64,000 nt of DNA, from assembly GCA_037178625.1 (NCBI GenBank), contig CM074128.1, forward strand, positions 3,100,001 through 3,164,000, read 5' to 3'. Source of the DNA: Skeletonema tropicum. Taxonomy: Eukaryota > Bacillariophyta > Thalassiosirophyceae > Thalassiosirales > Thalassiosiraceae. This document shows, piece after piece, positions 9,401 through 20,893 of the stretch (position 1 is the stretch's first letter; the number at the start of each line of letters is the position of its first letter). The notes below the pieces were generated by a model. It was not told the DNA's origin. It worked only from the letters and a program-made list of their open reading frames with translations, and made no database searches. Position numbers and translations under genes: made by a program.

Positions 9401-11700
9401 CCTAGACGTTTGGAAAATGTTAGACATGGTTACTACAGATGCCAATGCCAATAGAGAACATGGACTATCCATTATACGGTAGCCTTGTCACACAGAGACA
9501 CAGACTGCGACTGCGTCCATTTGTTTGGTAATCCAGTTCTTCAATTGCTCTCGAAGCGTTTCTTATTTGAACAGGACGTACATGTCACTGAACGAATATT
9601 ACTTTTCTGACAGCAGATCGCTAAAAACATGTAATCAAAAGGGAACAACAATACACACATTTGATTTGCTCTTGGAGCATTTCTGGGAAGAATTGACTAT
9701 ATCATCAAAGTTATACAAACATTTGATTTCTTTAATTAGAGTAGGTGGGCTAGTACACACTCGACTTTTCGACGGGGATAATCGATTCGCCATTTCTGAG
9801 GGTCTATTGAGGTGGAGGTGTTCGCTTGAGCAAAGCGTACATCACCGTTTAATAGCCTCGGCAACACTGCACACAACACAAAAACTCCCAAGCTAGACGG
9901 TTGAGGCAAGGCTCATCTTGATCTGAGTCGGATCACTTACATTGTTGTTCTATCAGAATAGGAGGAGATATACGCAATCCTACCCTCTCCACTAGTGCAG
10001 GTGAGAACTCGACGCATGCTGACAGATCCCTTTACTTTGGGATTGCTACGGATAATTCAACCTCATTCCACCACATGACATCCTTCTATAGGTTATATGA
10101 AGTGGTTTGAAGCAGCTCATTACCGTGTGTAGTCTATGATGTAAGAGACATAGCCCCATAACACAAAAATTCGATTATTTTGGAGAGCTAAATTTGACAC
10201 CCAAATTTGCAAATATTAAAAGAGACAATCAATACGTGACACATAGATCCGCGCAAACAATGCCTCTATATATAAGCCGAGAGTAGTTGCTGGTCTTTTC
10301 GTTGTTAATAATCATCTCGTCATGCTATTGCAGAATATACGAGCGAATATTCATGACATTCATGAGAGTCGATTCGGATGTCATGCTTCGCTCACGGGAT
10401 ATATCACTGCTATGAAGACCAGAACGGGCACTCCAGCCTTTGCGAATTTACCTTATATATCAATAGAAAGAGATTGTGTGCTGACTTGGGTGTATTACGT
10501 CTCAAGGGGGATGTGATATGCTCCATCTTCATGGTGATGACATGATACTGTGGCCACTTGCCATCATTCTATATGATTACAGTGCAGGAACATGAATGAA
10601 TAGCCCAAAATTTTATCAAATATCATTGCATATACACTGGTACATGAGTTCCGCATAGAGTTTACATCATGAGGCAGGGATTATCTGTGGTAAGCGACGA
10701 TAGAGGCAAAGATACCATGGTTAGAGCCATTTTTGGTCTTGTGAGATCTGATGATGGATGGCGCCATTATTTTCATAACCGGTTGGTATCCTCCTACAAT
10801 AGCCATATATAATTCCTACATAGGGTTCGTAAATGTCCAATACCAGATGAGTGATTTTCTTGTAATTGTATCTATGTATGTATTGATACTTATCTTCGAC
10901 CATGGTGCTATGAACATAATTCTTCCAATAAATCACCATAATCACTTGGTCGATGTTTTTGGCAGCAAAAAAAATTCAGAAAGTTATGAAATGCCCCCCT
11001 ACTTACGTGCACGTTTACACTTATACAAGAACATCATGTTGTACATCGTATACATATCTGCCACTCTAGCCCGCTCCCGGTTGTAGAAAGCGCCCACTGC
11101 GACTAGCGTCTTATGCGGACTATCTCGAACCTGTGTGCAGGTTTCGTTTATGAGTAACATTCTGAACATCAGATGTCTCTCTCTTTATGGAGGGTAGGAT
11201 GAGAGAACACTCCCCCCACATACTTATGTTAGAATAGGAGTAATACACAATTCTATCGTTCAGGTCCATCGCTCGATCCGCTGATGTCCTTCATGGTTGA
11301 CCGTAGTCTCTCCTGTATGAGTTTTACCTTCCCATAGTACAGGGCGAAGGCCTCATTCGTTACGAGTTTTGTCTTCCCGTAGACGGCGAAGACGTCATTA
11401 AGGTGTGGATCCTTGGCTTGCGCCATGTCCGATACAACACGTTGTGCACACTTCAATCACATCACGGCCCAACTCATGACTGCAAAAGCCTCGTCTCAAT
11501 TCGAGGGTTTCATCGCGAGGTCACGTGTTTTAGGATGGATACCTTTATGTTTTTTCTGAGACTAGGAGCGAAACAACCGAAACAACCGCGTTGCTAATTT
11601 TTGTTCACATATCAACAAGACCGAGTTGACGTGCGTTGATTATTTTTTCCTTTACCTCTCTCACAAGTCACTCGACCGATGAAAGATGTGCGTTTGCTTT
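6437..11700. other. Gene-poor 5.3-kb region between FCP copies
   Basis: I find no convincing gene. Open frames are short, lack family motifs and have no plausible splice partners. The longest are 123 residues at 9525-9896 and 111 residues at 10751-11086. A 90-codon frame at 8403-8675 has fairly protein-like composition but no recognisable domain. Base composition becomes AT-rich after 9400. Near 11318-11398 a short unit (around GTTTT-CTTCCC-TAG-A-GGCGAAG) occurs twice in tandem, imperfectly. Decayed transposons are the likeliest content (inference). Confidence 0.5.
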
Positions 11701-11811
11701 GCACCCAGTAAACTGGATGGAAATATTTATAAATAATGTCACAAGCACATAAGCACTGGTATTGGTTGTGCAGCTAGATGCACCCAGTTAACTGGATGGA
11801 AATATTTATAA
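11701..11811. repeat. 32-bp direct repeat flanking FCP copy 2
   Basis: A 32-bp unit starting GCACCCAGT and ending ATATTTATAA occurs at 11701-11732 and 11780-11811 with one mismatch. The second copy ends a few bases before the FCP duplication begins. Confidence 0.8.
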
Positions 11812-12091
11812 CACCCTGCTTCTGGTTGTAGATGATAGAAGCAAAGCTGCATTAGCTGATTAGCTGCATTTCATGTCAATGGTTGCGCCGAATACAATAC
11901 TTGACCTGTGCTGAGATTGCGAAGTAGAACAGTGATTAGTTGAAAAAATTAAGAAATACTGCAGCTGTGGGAAATAACTAAGGACTAGATAATAGTTACT
12001 GATCTACATGCACTACCCAAAACGAGGATCACTCCTTTGAACGTTAATTTCCAGCACTTGGTCATAAGACGTTCAAGCCGACATCAGCAAT

Positions 12092-12260
12092 TTATTGAAG
12101 GTGTCCAATGATGGGGAGGTCAGGGTCGTATCCAAGGGGCTGGATCTCCTCGTGGACCATAAGTCCAAGGATTCCGAACATAGCGGCACGGCCGTTGTTG
12201 AGCTCGATGGCACGCTTCTGAAGCTTGGTCTCTTCATCAAAGTCATCCCATCCGAAGTCG

Positions 12261-12326
<66 letters not shown>

Positions 12327-12509
12327 ATCTCCAACCATCCAATGAAGGCGATGATCTGTCCTTGTCCCTCGAAGGGGATGGCATCAGGTCCGATCAAGGC
12401 GGCAACACCATTGGGGAAGGAGTCAAAGGAGTTTCCGGCGTAGTCGATGTTTCCGGGGAGGTGGATTCCGGCACGGGTGACGATCTGTCCAAGGAAGGCG
12501 AGCTGAGCA

Positions 12510-12547
<38 letters not shown>

Positions 12548-12724
12548 AAAACGTTCCTGGGAGCAGTCTCCAGAGAGCATACCGAAGGGATCGAAGAATC
12601 CAAGAGGAGGCTGGGCACCAAGCTCGTCCTCGAAGGCGTTCAAGGAGGTGGTGGCGGCCTTGTTTTGGGCAGGGGCGAAAGCGGCGGCAGAGCCGATAAG
12701 GGCAGCGATGATGGCGGACTTCAT
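12092..12724 (-). CDS. Fucoxanthin-chlorophyll a/c-binding protein (Lhcf type), copy 2
   Basis: The 210-residue protein is identical to that at 5445-6077, with the same AAAFAP plastid signal and the same three membrane helices and chlorophyll-ligand motifs. The 5' and 3' flanks of the gene are also nearly identical to copy 1. That points to a recent duplication or ongoing gene conversion. Upstream, in the promoter region shared with the divergent gene at 13828, sits a 772-bp transposon-like insertion about 200 bp from the FCP start codon, which might alter expression of this copy (inference). Confidence 0.97.
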
Positions 12725-12928
12725 GTTGGAAATGATTATTCAAAAGAATTATGGAACGTTCATGCACATGTCTTTGGGAGGTTGGTGGGAGGTTTGGGCA
12801 GAAAATCAGCTGCGGTATCTTTGGCCAAAGATTTGCCTCAAGTTCAAGTAAAAAAGCAGTGTCAACGTGGTAAGAACCGGGGAAGCTAAGGAAGTCTACT
12901 TGACCGGAATCCGCAGTCCGTCAGGCAG

Positions 12929-13700
12929 CACGCTGATTCATGGCGCGATTTTGAGTGAAAGTGGTGGTACGGTAAAGTTAGATGATATTAGGACTTATCT
13001 ACATGCCTACATACTCAATCAACCATTTTTACCGACACTCCACCGCACAAAACACCACCTCCATGGTGATCATTCGGCGTACTCTAGTACCTTAGGAAGT
13101 GCTTGTGACCACGGGTTTACCAGCCTTTTCGTCTTCATAAATATCATAGGAAGCGATTTAGGCCACCAAACCCGTGGTCAGAAGCAATATTGAGAGAGCT
13201 AGAGCGCATTTTCAGCACACAGGTGACGACGCCGAATTTCAACAGCCTGTCGGTCCTTTGAAAGGATTTTCGAGGTTCTCTCCAGCGATGATACTCGGCC
13301 AATCGATACAATATATTTATTAGAGTATACCGACCGAGTATCATTGGCACAGCCACCCCCCCAAGTCCATCAAAGCACTGCCTTGCGGTCAAAATTCGAC
13401 GCATCATCACAACATTTGACCCTCTATCCGAAGGGCCTCTCGTCGTAATTATTAATGTTCTGACCAAATAATCTTGTTATTATATATTAATAGAAGCGAT
13501 TTAATCTATCAGACTTAAATAGGGACTTGGTATTAGCTGAGATATAGGCGACGGCGTCTACGCTGTCGGATGCCATGGTGATAATGGTTATTTGATGTAC
13601 AATAGCTTGTGTAAGGGTACAGTAGCTAACTTAAGGTAAAAAACAACGCACATAGGAGCTAGAATAAAATCGCGATTTACTAGCGCGGTGAATCAGCGTG
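12929..13700. mobile_element. 772-bp non-autonomous DNA element with terminal inverted repeats
   Basis: Ends are perfect 12-bp inverted repeats: CACGCTGATTCA at 12929-12940 and its complement at 13689-13700. GCGC and ATCGCGATTTT-like stretches just inside match more loosely. GCAG flanks both ends (12925-12928 and 13701-13704), consistent with a 4-bp target duplication. The interior has a further inverted pair (GACCACGGGTTT near 13108 and its complement near 13168) and no transposase. It is absent from FCP copy 1. Superfamily not assigned. Confidence 0.85.
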
Positions 13701-13827
13701 GCAGATCCTCTTCTCATCACTTTGCTTCAAGCCAATAATTAAGACTTCATCTCCTCCACCTCGCAGGTTGCAAGAAGAATAAGTAGACTGCCTCCCATTC
13801 CAAAAGAACCTACCGTACAATATCAGG

Positions 13828-15379
13828 ATGGGTTGCTTGATAGTATATCTCACGTGTCTTCTCTCCGCTGCAATATCGGTGTACGCGTGGCAACCACCTA
13901 AGCTTCAAATTCAGCCGATTACTGCAGCTAGATCGACAACAATTCTGAACGCTGCTCATCAGAGTCAATTACTCGAGTTCTTGCAGAAGAAAAACAAAGA
14001 CACTATCAATTCAGTGGAGGATTTCGATCAAGATTTGGCAGCTGAAATTGAAGATGCATTATTGAGTGCTGGTATTACTGGGAAGTTGAGTAGTGTGGCC
14101 GTATCGCCGCCAGATGAACAACCTACTATCTCTGCAGCTGCATCGGTGTCAGAATTTACCAGCAGCGATGAAACTCAGGTATACAGCGAGAAGCAAATAC
14201 TCCATACACCAGTACAAACCAAAGCTCCGAAAATAGATACGTCTCCTCCTCACACTAGTTTGGCACAAGTTATGGCAAATCAACTCAATATTGATCTATC
14301 CTGTGTGACCCCATCAAATGCGAAAAAGATAACTGCATCTGATGTCGAGTACCATGCCTGGAAGATGTCGCAACCACCATGTACTCAAGAAGCACTCGCA
14401 AGAGCGTATCAACTAGGTTTAGATCTAAACGTATTGTACGATGACGATGATAGAGAGTACGTCATGCAACTAAGCGATGTACAGCTATATGAAGAAAATA
14501 GTAGATCTCTCGGGCTAGTGTCACAGAAGAGGAGAGATGCACCAAAAAATGATGTCAATGCCAAGACAAAGCAAAGGATGAAGAAGCTTAGTGCAATAGA
14601 TGAACGAATGGAGAAAAGAATGGAAATTCTTGCGAAGAAACTTGGCAATGTCGCTGGTGGAATAGCGAAGACAGTCATTCTACAAACAAGCGATGTAGCT
14701 CTTGTGAACATCGAGAAGAAAGATTGAATCAGAGATCAAGTCAGTGGAAGATTTTGATGCAGCGCTTGCTATTGAAATTCAAGAAGCTTTACTGTCCGCT
14801 GACCTTGGTTATGAAAACAATAGTCGTCAAATCGTACCAGCTGAATCACTGCAGTCAATCGAAGATATCGCTGGTGACATAGATGCCGATCCTACACCAG
14901 ATATCGAGTCAGTGCAAGAGTTTAATGCACCTCTTGCCTTTGAAATTCAAGAGGCTATTACTGATTCCAACAGTGAAAACAATTATCATGCACAAAGTTT
15001 TGAGCTGCCGCAACAAATCTACGATATTGAATCAGGTGCAAATGATGAGCTTGGAATATTACAGTCTTCCAGCGATATACAGGACGCAGGTACAGAACCT
15101 GAACTTCAAACGATACATAAATCCATGACAGCTGCCGAAATAAAAGGGCAACTGCGAGCTCATGGAGTGAAATCATGTGGAAAGAAAAGTGAATTGGCGC
15201 AACGCTTGCACACTCTCAAAACATTACAGTCCATGACTGTTGAACAATTGAAGAGAGATCTAAGAGAGCAAGGTCTGAAAGTTGGCGGCAAAAAGGCTGA
15301 GTTAGTCGAGCGGCTGATATATGCAAGAGAAAACGAGAAGAAGACCAATGGTGCTCTATTTTTTGTTGATGTGCAATGA
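13828..15379 (+). CDS. Secreted/plastid-type protein with E3-binding-like and SAP domains (one apparent frameshift)
   Basis: Two open frames, 13828-14727 and 14744-15379, form one gene if one base of the AAA run at 14719-14721 is extra; a 37-nt GT-AG intron starting at 14704 would also restore frame. An N-terminal signal peptide is followed by W, as in some plastid leaders. The unit SVEDFDxxLAxEIxxALLSA occurs three times, twice in the second frame. Mid-protein, NIDLSCVTPSN-KKITASDVEYH and a second ARAYQLGLDLNVLY...DVQLY resemble the peripheral-subunit-binding (E3-binding) fold of 2-oxoacid dehydrogenase E2 proteins. The C-terminus has two SAP motifs (MTAAEIKGQLRAHGVKSCGK; MTVEQLKRDLREQGLKVGGK), usually DNA/RNA-binding. 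A plastid nucleic-acid-binding role is inference. Divergent from FCP copy 2. Confidence 0.7.
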
Positions 15380-15436
15380 TTGCATTGTAATCTCTAATTG
15401 AGGCTTTAAATTATTATATTGTATAGTATATACATG

Positions 15437-16637
15437 CTACAGAAAATAATCTGCCACCAATGTGCGAGTTGTTCCTGTCTCTACCTCTCTCACTATTACT
15501 CTACCATCCTCCATTACGCCTGTCAATCTAACACGCTCTCTCTTGGGAGTGTCACGTAGAACTAGTTCCATATCCCAATCTAAGAATGATTTCCATTTGT
15601 CAAGAATGGCTTCGACCTGAATGTTCGTCAATGCTTGACGAATACTCATCTGGTGTAGAGTGTATCCAAGAATGCAAATCATAAGCTATATCAACTGACA
15701 GCGCTTTTGAAACTTCGACCCAGTACTCTTCATTGTTGTTATCATCGTCGTCATGTGCATCACCTGCTGCAGCAGGACAATATTGTGAGAAACACGTCGC
15801 CTGTCGTCCATAGTCGGTTCCCTCTTGTGGGATATCCGGTGCATATCCTACATTGATGCCAATTCCAATTATGAACCAATCTTTGGCTGACTCTATGAGT
15901 ATTCCGGCCACTTTTTCATATGAAGATTGTGTCGAAGATGATGAAGATTGTTTTAGGAGCACATCGTTAGGCCATTTGACAGTAACTTTTGGTGCTGACT
16001 TGCTCACATCTTGATGCTTGTCCTCTTCAATACATTTCTCCAGTGATTGCTGGATACGTTGTGCCACCAAGCTTCCAACTTTTAACGGCAACAACGTTAA
16101 TGGTACCATACTTCCATTTAGCTTTTTCAAGTCTACCATCCATGCAGATTGTGGAATTCCAATTGTAAAGAGAGCATTTCCTCGTTGGGAGCTTTTCCAA
16201 TTCCGTTGGGTCGTCCCTCGTCCTCTAGATTGTGATGCGGCAGAAATTAGGAATGATTTTGGTGTAGTTCCATCAGTTGTAGTAATGCTTTCTACAATAT
16301 TTCTCGCCTCATCCATTGTTGATGTTGTAGATTCAACATGATAGAGCCACAGATTTGGATCTTGGTGATGCATTACTCTTGTTGGAAGTGATGTTGAGCA
16401 TTCATCGGCAGTATTTCCGCTTGATGATGACATGGCTGACGTGCTGGGACAACTTGGAGGATTGACAGCGGAGACAAACGCACTTCGAGATGATGAGTGC
16501 CCTTTGTTCACATATCTTCCAAACACGCCACCTACAACACCACCCAGTCCCCCGCCTCTCGAGGCAAATACGAATGCAAGAATGATGAAGGTGCGTGATC
16601 TGGTGTACCAAGGATCACAGCGAGGAGTGAATGGCAT
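15437..16637 (-). CDS. Biotin protein ligase (holocarboxylase synthetase), one apparent frameshift
   Basis: Attaches biotin to carboxylases such as acetyl-CoA carboxylase via biotinyl-AMP. Seen in order: ESTTSTMDEAR, SQSRGRGTTQRNWKSSQRGN (the GRGRxxR-type biotinyl-AMP loop), VTVKWPNDVLL (KWPND) and KVAGILIE...IIGIGINVG, all BirA catalytic-domain hallmarks. The frame then stops at 15600. The C-terminal domain (DKWKSFLDWDMELVL ... GRVIVREVETGTTRTLV) continues in another frame to 15437. Dropping one base of the CC pair at 15616-15617 joins them. The N-terminus (about 65 residues, hydrophobic then S-rich with SAFVSA) could target plastid, where diatom fatty-acid synthesis needs biotinylated ACCase (inference). 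Confidence 0.87.
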
Positions 16638-16911
16638 GCTTTTTCAGGCAAACAGCAATAAGCGCAAAGCGTAAAAAGTAAAAAGCGTTGTAAAAATGGC
16701 TCATCGGCAGAGATCGGCAGCCAGGCCAGCACCAACTCAAACAATTTTGCTGTAGAGATATCAGCATAGGAATCAATATAAGAGCTCCTTTTGTGCCTCA
16801 TGCTAAGTAGAGGTACGGAAGTGCTGGGTGTGGGCGTGTGTGCTGCGTGTGTGCCCTGGCGCGGTGATCTGCGGTGATCGAAGTGCTGGGGGTACTGTTG
16901 GTGCTGAAACG

Positions 16912-17256
16912 ATGGCAATAACGACGCATCCACTATGGCTTCCCTGGGCAACTCTTGTTGCAACTATACTCGTTCATAATAGGCTCACAAGGCGACATAT
17001 CATCTCTATTTCTTCAAAGACAGAAGAAGATCAGGAAGAAGAAGCACTGCCGCTCTCGTGGTCAGAGCCATTTCCTTGGGAGCCAAAAAATACATCACCA
17101 TCGGACACAACAACTTTGCCCAGCTCTTCATCTCCACAGCAGGAAAAACGCCATCAATCTAGTAATCCTAGTGCAGAGGAGCAGCTGCAATTTTTGGCTT
17201 GCATGACTTTTGCAAACGGTGGACTACGCTCACCTACATGTCCGTGCTGTCAGTGA
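16912..17256 (+). CDS. Small hypothetical membrane protein
   Basis: From the ATG at 16912, 114 residues: one hydrophobic segment near the start (PLWLPWATLVATILV), then a polar S/P/E-rich middle and a Cys-containing end, TCPCCQ. It sits between biotin ligase and the MaoC gene, 69 bp before the latter. No family recognised. Composition is plausible for a protein, but nothing else supports it. Confidence 0.35.
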   Translation: MAITTHPLWLPWATLVATILVHNRLTRRHIISISSKTEEDQEEEALPLSWSEPFPWEPKNTSPSDTTTLPSSSSPQQEKRHQSSNPSAEEQLQFLACMTFANGGLRSPTCPCCQ

Positions 17257-17325
17257 CTTTGCATTCATTTTCCAAAATCATACCATACTCAAAAGGTCGA
17301 ACTGCATTCATAAAAACCAAACATC

Positions 17326-18373
17326 ATGTCAGCTTCCAAGAGAGGCGATAGTCCTCCAACAAAACATTTAGTTGTAAACTTCACGAAACGTGATCTTATC
17401 CTCTACGCTCTAGGAATTGGATGTTGCAGCACTGACTATAAGGGAGAGGAGCTACGGTTCGTTTATGAAAGGCATCCTTCCTTTCAGATGTTTCCAACAT
17501 TTTTATTATCCACGTATTTCGCTGCAGAATCAAAAGCGAATGTGCACAGTGGGATACGGCCTTTTCCACCAGAGTCCATGAGTCTATCCAAAAATGAAAG
17601 TGGTATTATACCAACCATGTTTTTGAAGAATGCGGATGACGTGCAGGTATTGAAACACTTACCCATTCTTCACATGTCCCAGAGTCTAGCGATCCATAAT
17701 GAAATCCCACTCGTCAATAGTGCTGGTGATGATCATCCTGTTCGACTTAATCTACAAACGGGGATTGTATCAATACGCCCTCGGAACATTGGGACTTTTG
17801 TTACAACAGAGACGAAATATTATCAAAAAGAGTCTTGCATTGCAACCGCTCAAATGACTGCTCTCGTCTTTGGTTTGAGTCCTGAAAAGGTAGTGTCATA
17901 TCATGGATTTGATAACAATACAAAGAATGAAAACGGTGCACCCAACAATGTAGCCACCGAGAAGACGGTGCACGATTTCACTATACCCCCAAATGCTGCG
18001 TTGTTATATCGACTCAGCGGCGATTACAATCCAATCCACATTGAAGGAACTGGTGACAATCTAGACGATGACACCGCAAACTGGCCCCATATTGCACGGG
18101 CTGTGCACAATGGGTTACGCCACACGAGCCATACTGGAGCACGCGAAAAGGTTCTCGAAGAGGGTGTTGCATTTGAGTGCAATCAGATGCAACTTTGTCA
18201 AGCCAGTATTCGTTGGCGACATCATAAGAATTGAAGTATGGGGCGTGAAAAATGATGGTATAGACGAACACGTGAGCGTGTGCTTTCGCGTGTATAGAGC
18301 TGACTCGGAAGAGAAGTTGGTGGATAAAGGATATGCAGTATTAGCACAAAGCAACACTGCGTCGAAGCTGTAA
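17326..18373 (+). CDS. MaoC-type (R)-specific enoyl-CoA hydratase 2, one apparent frameshift
   Basis: Matches the hydratase part of the peroxisomal multifunctional enzyme (double hot-dog fold), which adds water to trans-2-enoyl-CoA in beta-oxidation. The N-terminal half has FTKRDLILYALGIGCC and ERHPSFQMFPTF. The C-terminal half has the catalytic SGDYNPIHIE (D and H of the hydratase-2 motif). The following PILHGLCTMGYA is read in the next frame. The switch is exactly restored by removing one C of the CCCC run at 18085-18088, giving NWPILHGLC. The rest (VKPVFVGDIIRIEVWGV) ends at 18373. No C-terminal SKL-type signal is seen. ATG at 17326. Confidence 0.85.
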
Positions 18374-18407
18374 AACACACAAAATTATGCTAATATTTGG
18401 GTGCCGG

Positions 18408-20574
18408 TTAAAGACCATGCTCCTTCTGACCACGTTCACGCAATTGATTCAGAATGCTTGCTGCAGCACGATGTTGCGATAGTTTCTTTGAGTTACCTTC
18501 GCCCTTTCCCTCAATGTTCATCAAAAGGTTTGAGAAAGAGATTTTACAGCGAAAGATTTTGTCTACTCCAGCTTCAATATAGTCAGTTTTTGCAAGTGCC
18601 TTCGTCTTTGCAGCATACATGTTCAGTACTTCTAGAGGGCTTGATTCGCATCGATCAGTGTCCAACAATATTGGGAAAGCAGCACGGTGGCGGTCTCTCA
18701 CGGATTGCTGCTGTCGTGCAACATTCTCGCCTTTTGACGGATCAAAGTCTTTGATGATACTGTCTTGTTGTCGTTTCACATCTCTCAGCGCCGAAAGGGG
18801 ACGATCTCTACGCTCAGACATCAGGGTGAGAGAACTCGTTATTTGTCTTGCTCTTCCAAATCGTTGGGCCAATTCGACAGTGTCTTTGAGGTGATCATAG
18901 GAGATGACAACATTTGCCTCTGGTACATCAAAGCCCTATGAAGATTGCATATTTGAGTGAAGTGGAATAAGAAAAACAATTTCAAGTTGGATTCAGGTTC
19001 GCATCTCACCTCTTCGATGACAGCTGTGGCGACAAGAATGTTTATGTCTCCAGATCGAAATTGTGCAATGCAACGAGACGCATCGCCTGGTGTCACTTTG
19101 ATGCTGGGCGTGATTTTGCTCTTCCTAGCTGCGACGAAACCAGCTCTCATTCCATAGTCTTTGCATGTTGCATCCTTATTAAGGTGATTGGATAGAATGT
19201 ATGCTGCGATACGTTGTTTAACAAACACGATACACCGGAAAGAGATGCCCTTCAGCTTCCTTTTCTCAACCAAGGTCTGTTTCAAGGACTCCAACTTTTC
19301 AGACTGAATTTCTTTGAGATCGTTTAATCGGGTAATATTATCAAGGCTTCACCAATTTGATGTACACGTGCGTGTTAGAGAAGAGCGGAGGGGGTTACAC
19401 AATAGAGGAACACAATCAAACTCACGATTCTTGTAATTTTGGGCCGTACCAACCGTGCTTGTGCAAGCCACCATGAAAGGTTAACCACAACCAAACAAGT
19501 TGTTGCTCTTCTTCCCAACTCTGAACTACAATCCTTAGAGCAACATACCACACTTCGAGAAATTGGAACAAGATTTCCATTTGACTGCCTACAACTGCAT
19601 CATTCTTCATTCGATGAGCATAATCCTCCCACGAATTCAGTTTTTTATTGTTGGCTAGTGGTGATTCGAATATTTCCACACGTGCTTTGCACTCATTTTC
19701 GATTTCATTCTCAATAGCTCGGACAACTTCATAAACCATCAGTGCAAAGGGTGTTGTTGTGTTGTTTCGGATTCTATCCATGAACGTCTGGTGGACAGCG
19801 TGGGGCTTTCTTTCAGCTTCTGCTACAATCCCCTTTGGTACTTGCCAAGGCTGTTGCATAGTTTCGATGTTGCCGTCATTAGGAATGTAGCCGCCGCTCA
19901 TAAGTTCTTCCTGTGTAGGACTAATCATCTTAGTAACAGACAAATCGTAACAAAGACTTCTCAGCGCAGACTCAACCTCTTTTTCTTTCATTGCATACGT
20001 AAGTGATGCTGATAGTCCTATCATCTGAATTGAACGATCTTTATTTCGCTCATTCCATTCCTTTATGCTATGGGCAATCAAACGATATGGATGCTGCTTC
20101 AAAACGTGATGCACTTCATCGAAGACACATAACCAATAATTGGACCATGAAAATGAATTAACTTCACTCTGCTGTAACATCTGCCAAAAACAAGTCCATT
20201 TGTCAGTGATACATGATGGATTGGATTTCAGATTCAATTTTCTTACTCACTAAGAATGCCTGAGGTGTTGAAACAAGCACGTCAAAACGTGTTGTAGGAG
20301 GGGATATACCTCCCATGTATTCAGCAACGTCACAATCTTTGATCCATGCCTTCAATGCCTTCTTTTGTTGTGTTACCAAGTCACAAGCTGGGACCAAGAA
20401 AAGTACTACCCTTCGTCTTGATCCCAGCTCAAGCTTGCCTTCGCTGTTTTGCCTTTCCCTTCTGATAAACTCAGCCGCCACAAAAGTCTTCCCGCTTCCG
20501 GTCGGCATCTTGATGATGACATTTTCGTTTCCAATGGCATCGACGACATCTTTTTGGTACTTCCTCAGCTGCAT
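18408..20574 (-). CDS. RIG-I/Dicer-type DExD/H helicase with C-terminal dsRNA-binding domain
   Basis: Four exons (20574-20251, 20180-19426, 19346-19010, 18935-18408) join in frame to 647 residues through GT-AG introns of 70, 79 and 74 nt. Motifs in order: MPTGSGKT (I, 23-30), VPACDLVTQQ (Ia), VSTPQAFL (Ib), VFDEVHH (II, 127-133), GLSASL (III, 163-168), a helical insert of the Hel2i type, FRCIVFVKQR (IV), ILVATAVIEEGFDVPEANVV (V) and QRFGRARQ (VI, 496-503). DEVHH and QRxGRARQ are typical of RIG-I-like receptors and Dicer helicase modules. Residues about 572-637 fit a dsRNA-binding motif, ending KGEGNSKKLSQHRAAASIL. There is no RNase III, PAZ, CARD or RIG-I C-terminal domain. Likely dsRNA translocase in silencing or RNA surveillance (inference). 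Ends 35 bp from the MaoC gene, tail to tail. Confidence 0.9.
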
Positions 20575-20621
20575 CTTGGTTGAGCTAATTATTTTTATGA
20601 ATTATGAAGATGCAACAACAA

Positions 20622-20893
20622 TATCCTCAGGACGATCTTTCGACGCGTTCAATCCTCAGATGGACAAGAGGCGGCACAAGCTAATCCTCCAGAGAGGTGT
20701 AGCATTCCTATAAGACGAGTCTCAAAGCTTTTGCCTCAGGTTTGAAATTCGTCCGTCCAATGAGCCATCAAAACTTGCTTGTTCTCTAGTAGATGAACAA
20801 CCGGAATCTGAAGCTAAGGTCTTTCAAAGAAGAATCGGTTGGGCCTCTTGTCCATCTGAGGATTGAACGCGTGGATAGATCGTCCTGAGGATA
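20622..20893. repeat. 51-bp near-perfect inverted repeat upstream of the dsRNA helicase
   Basis: Arms 20622-20672 and 20843-20893 are reverse complements at 49 of 51 positions and are separated by 170 bp. The proximal arm begins 48 bp upstream of the helicase ATG. If transcribed, it would form a 51-bp RNA stem in the helicase leader. Otherwise it may be a foldback transposon; no clear target duplication or coding capacity is visible. Confidence 0.9.

Larger units (their letters stand above)
11817..13856. repeat. FCP segmental duplication, copy 2
   Basis: Counterpart of 5188-6436, carrying FCP copy 2, the 772-bp inserted element and the complete divergent SAP-domain gene promoter. It is likely the ancestral arrangement, because the flanking gene is whole only here. 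Confidence 0.85.

Noticed and set aside
6437..11816. CRISPR, rRNA or snRNA content in the gene-poor region
   Set aside because: No regular short direct repeats with spacers and no recognisable conserved RNA segments were seen.
14704..14740. 37-nt GT-AG intron in the SAP-domain gene
   Set aside because: It restores the frame but is shorter than every other intron in the window (59 nt or more). A one-base indel fits better with the same defect in neighbouring genes.
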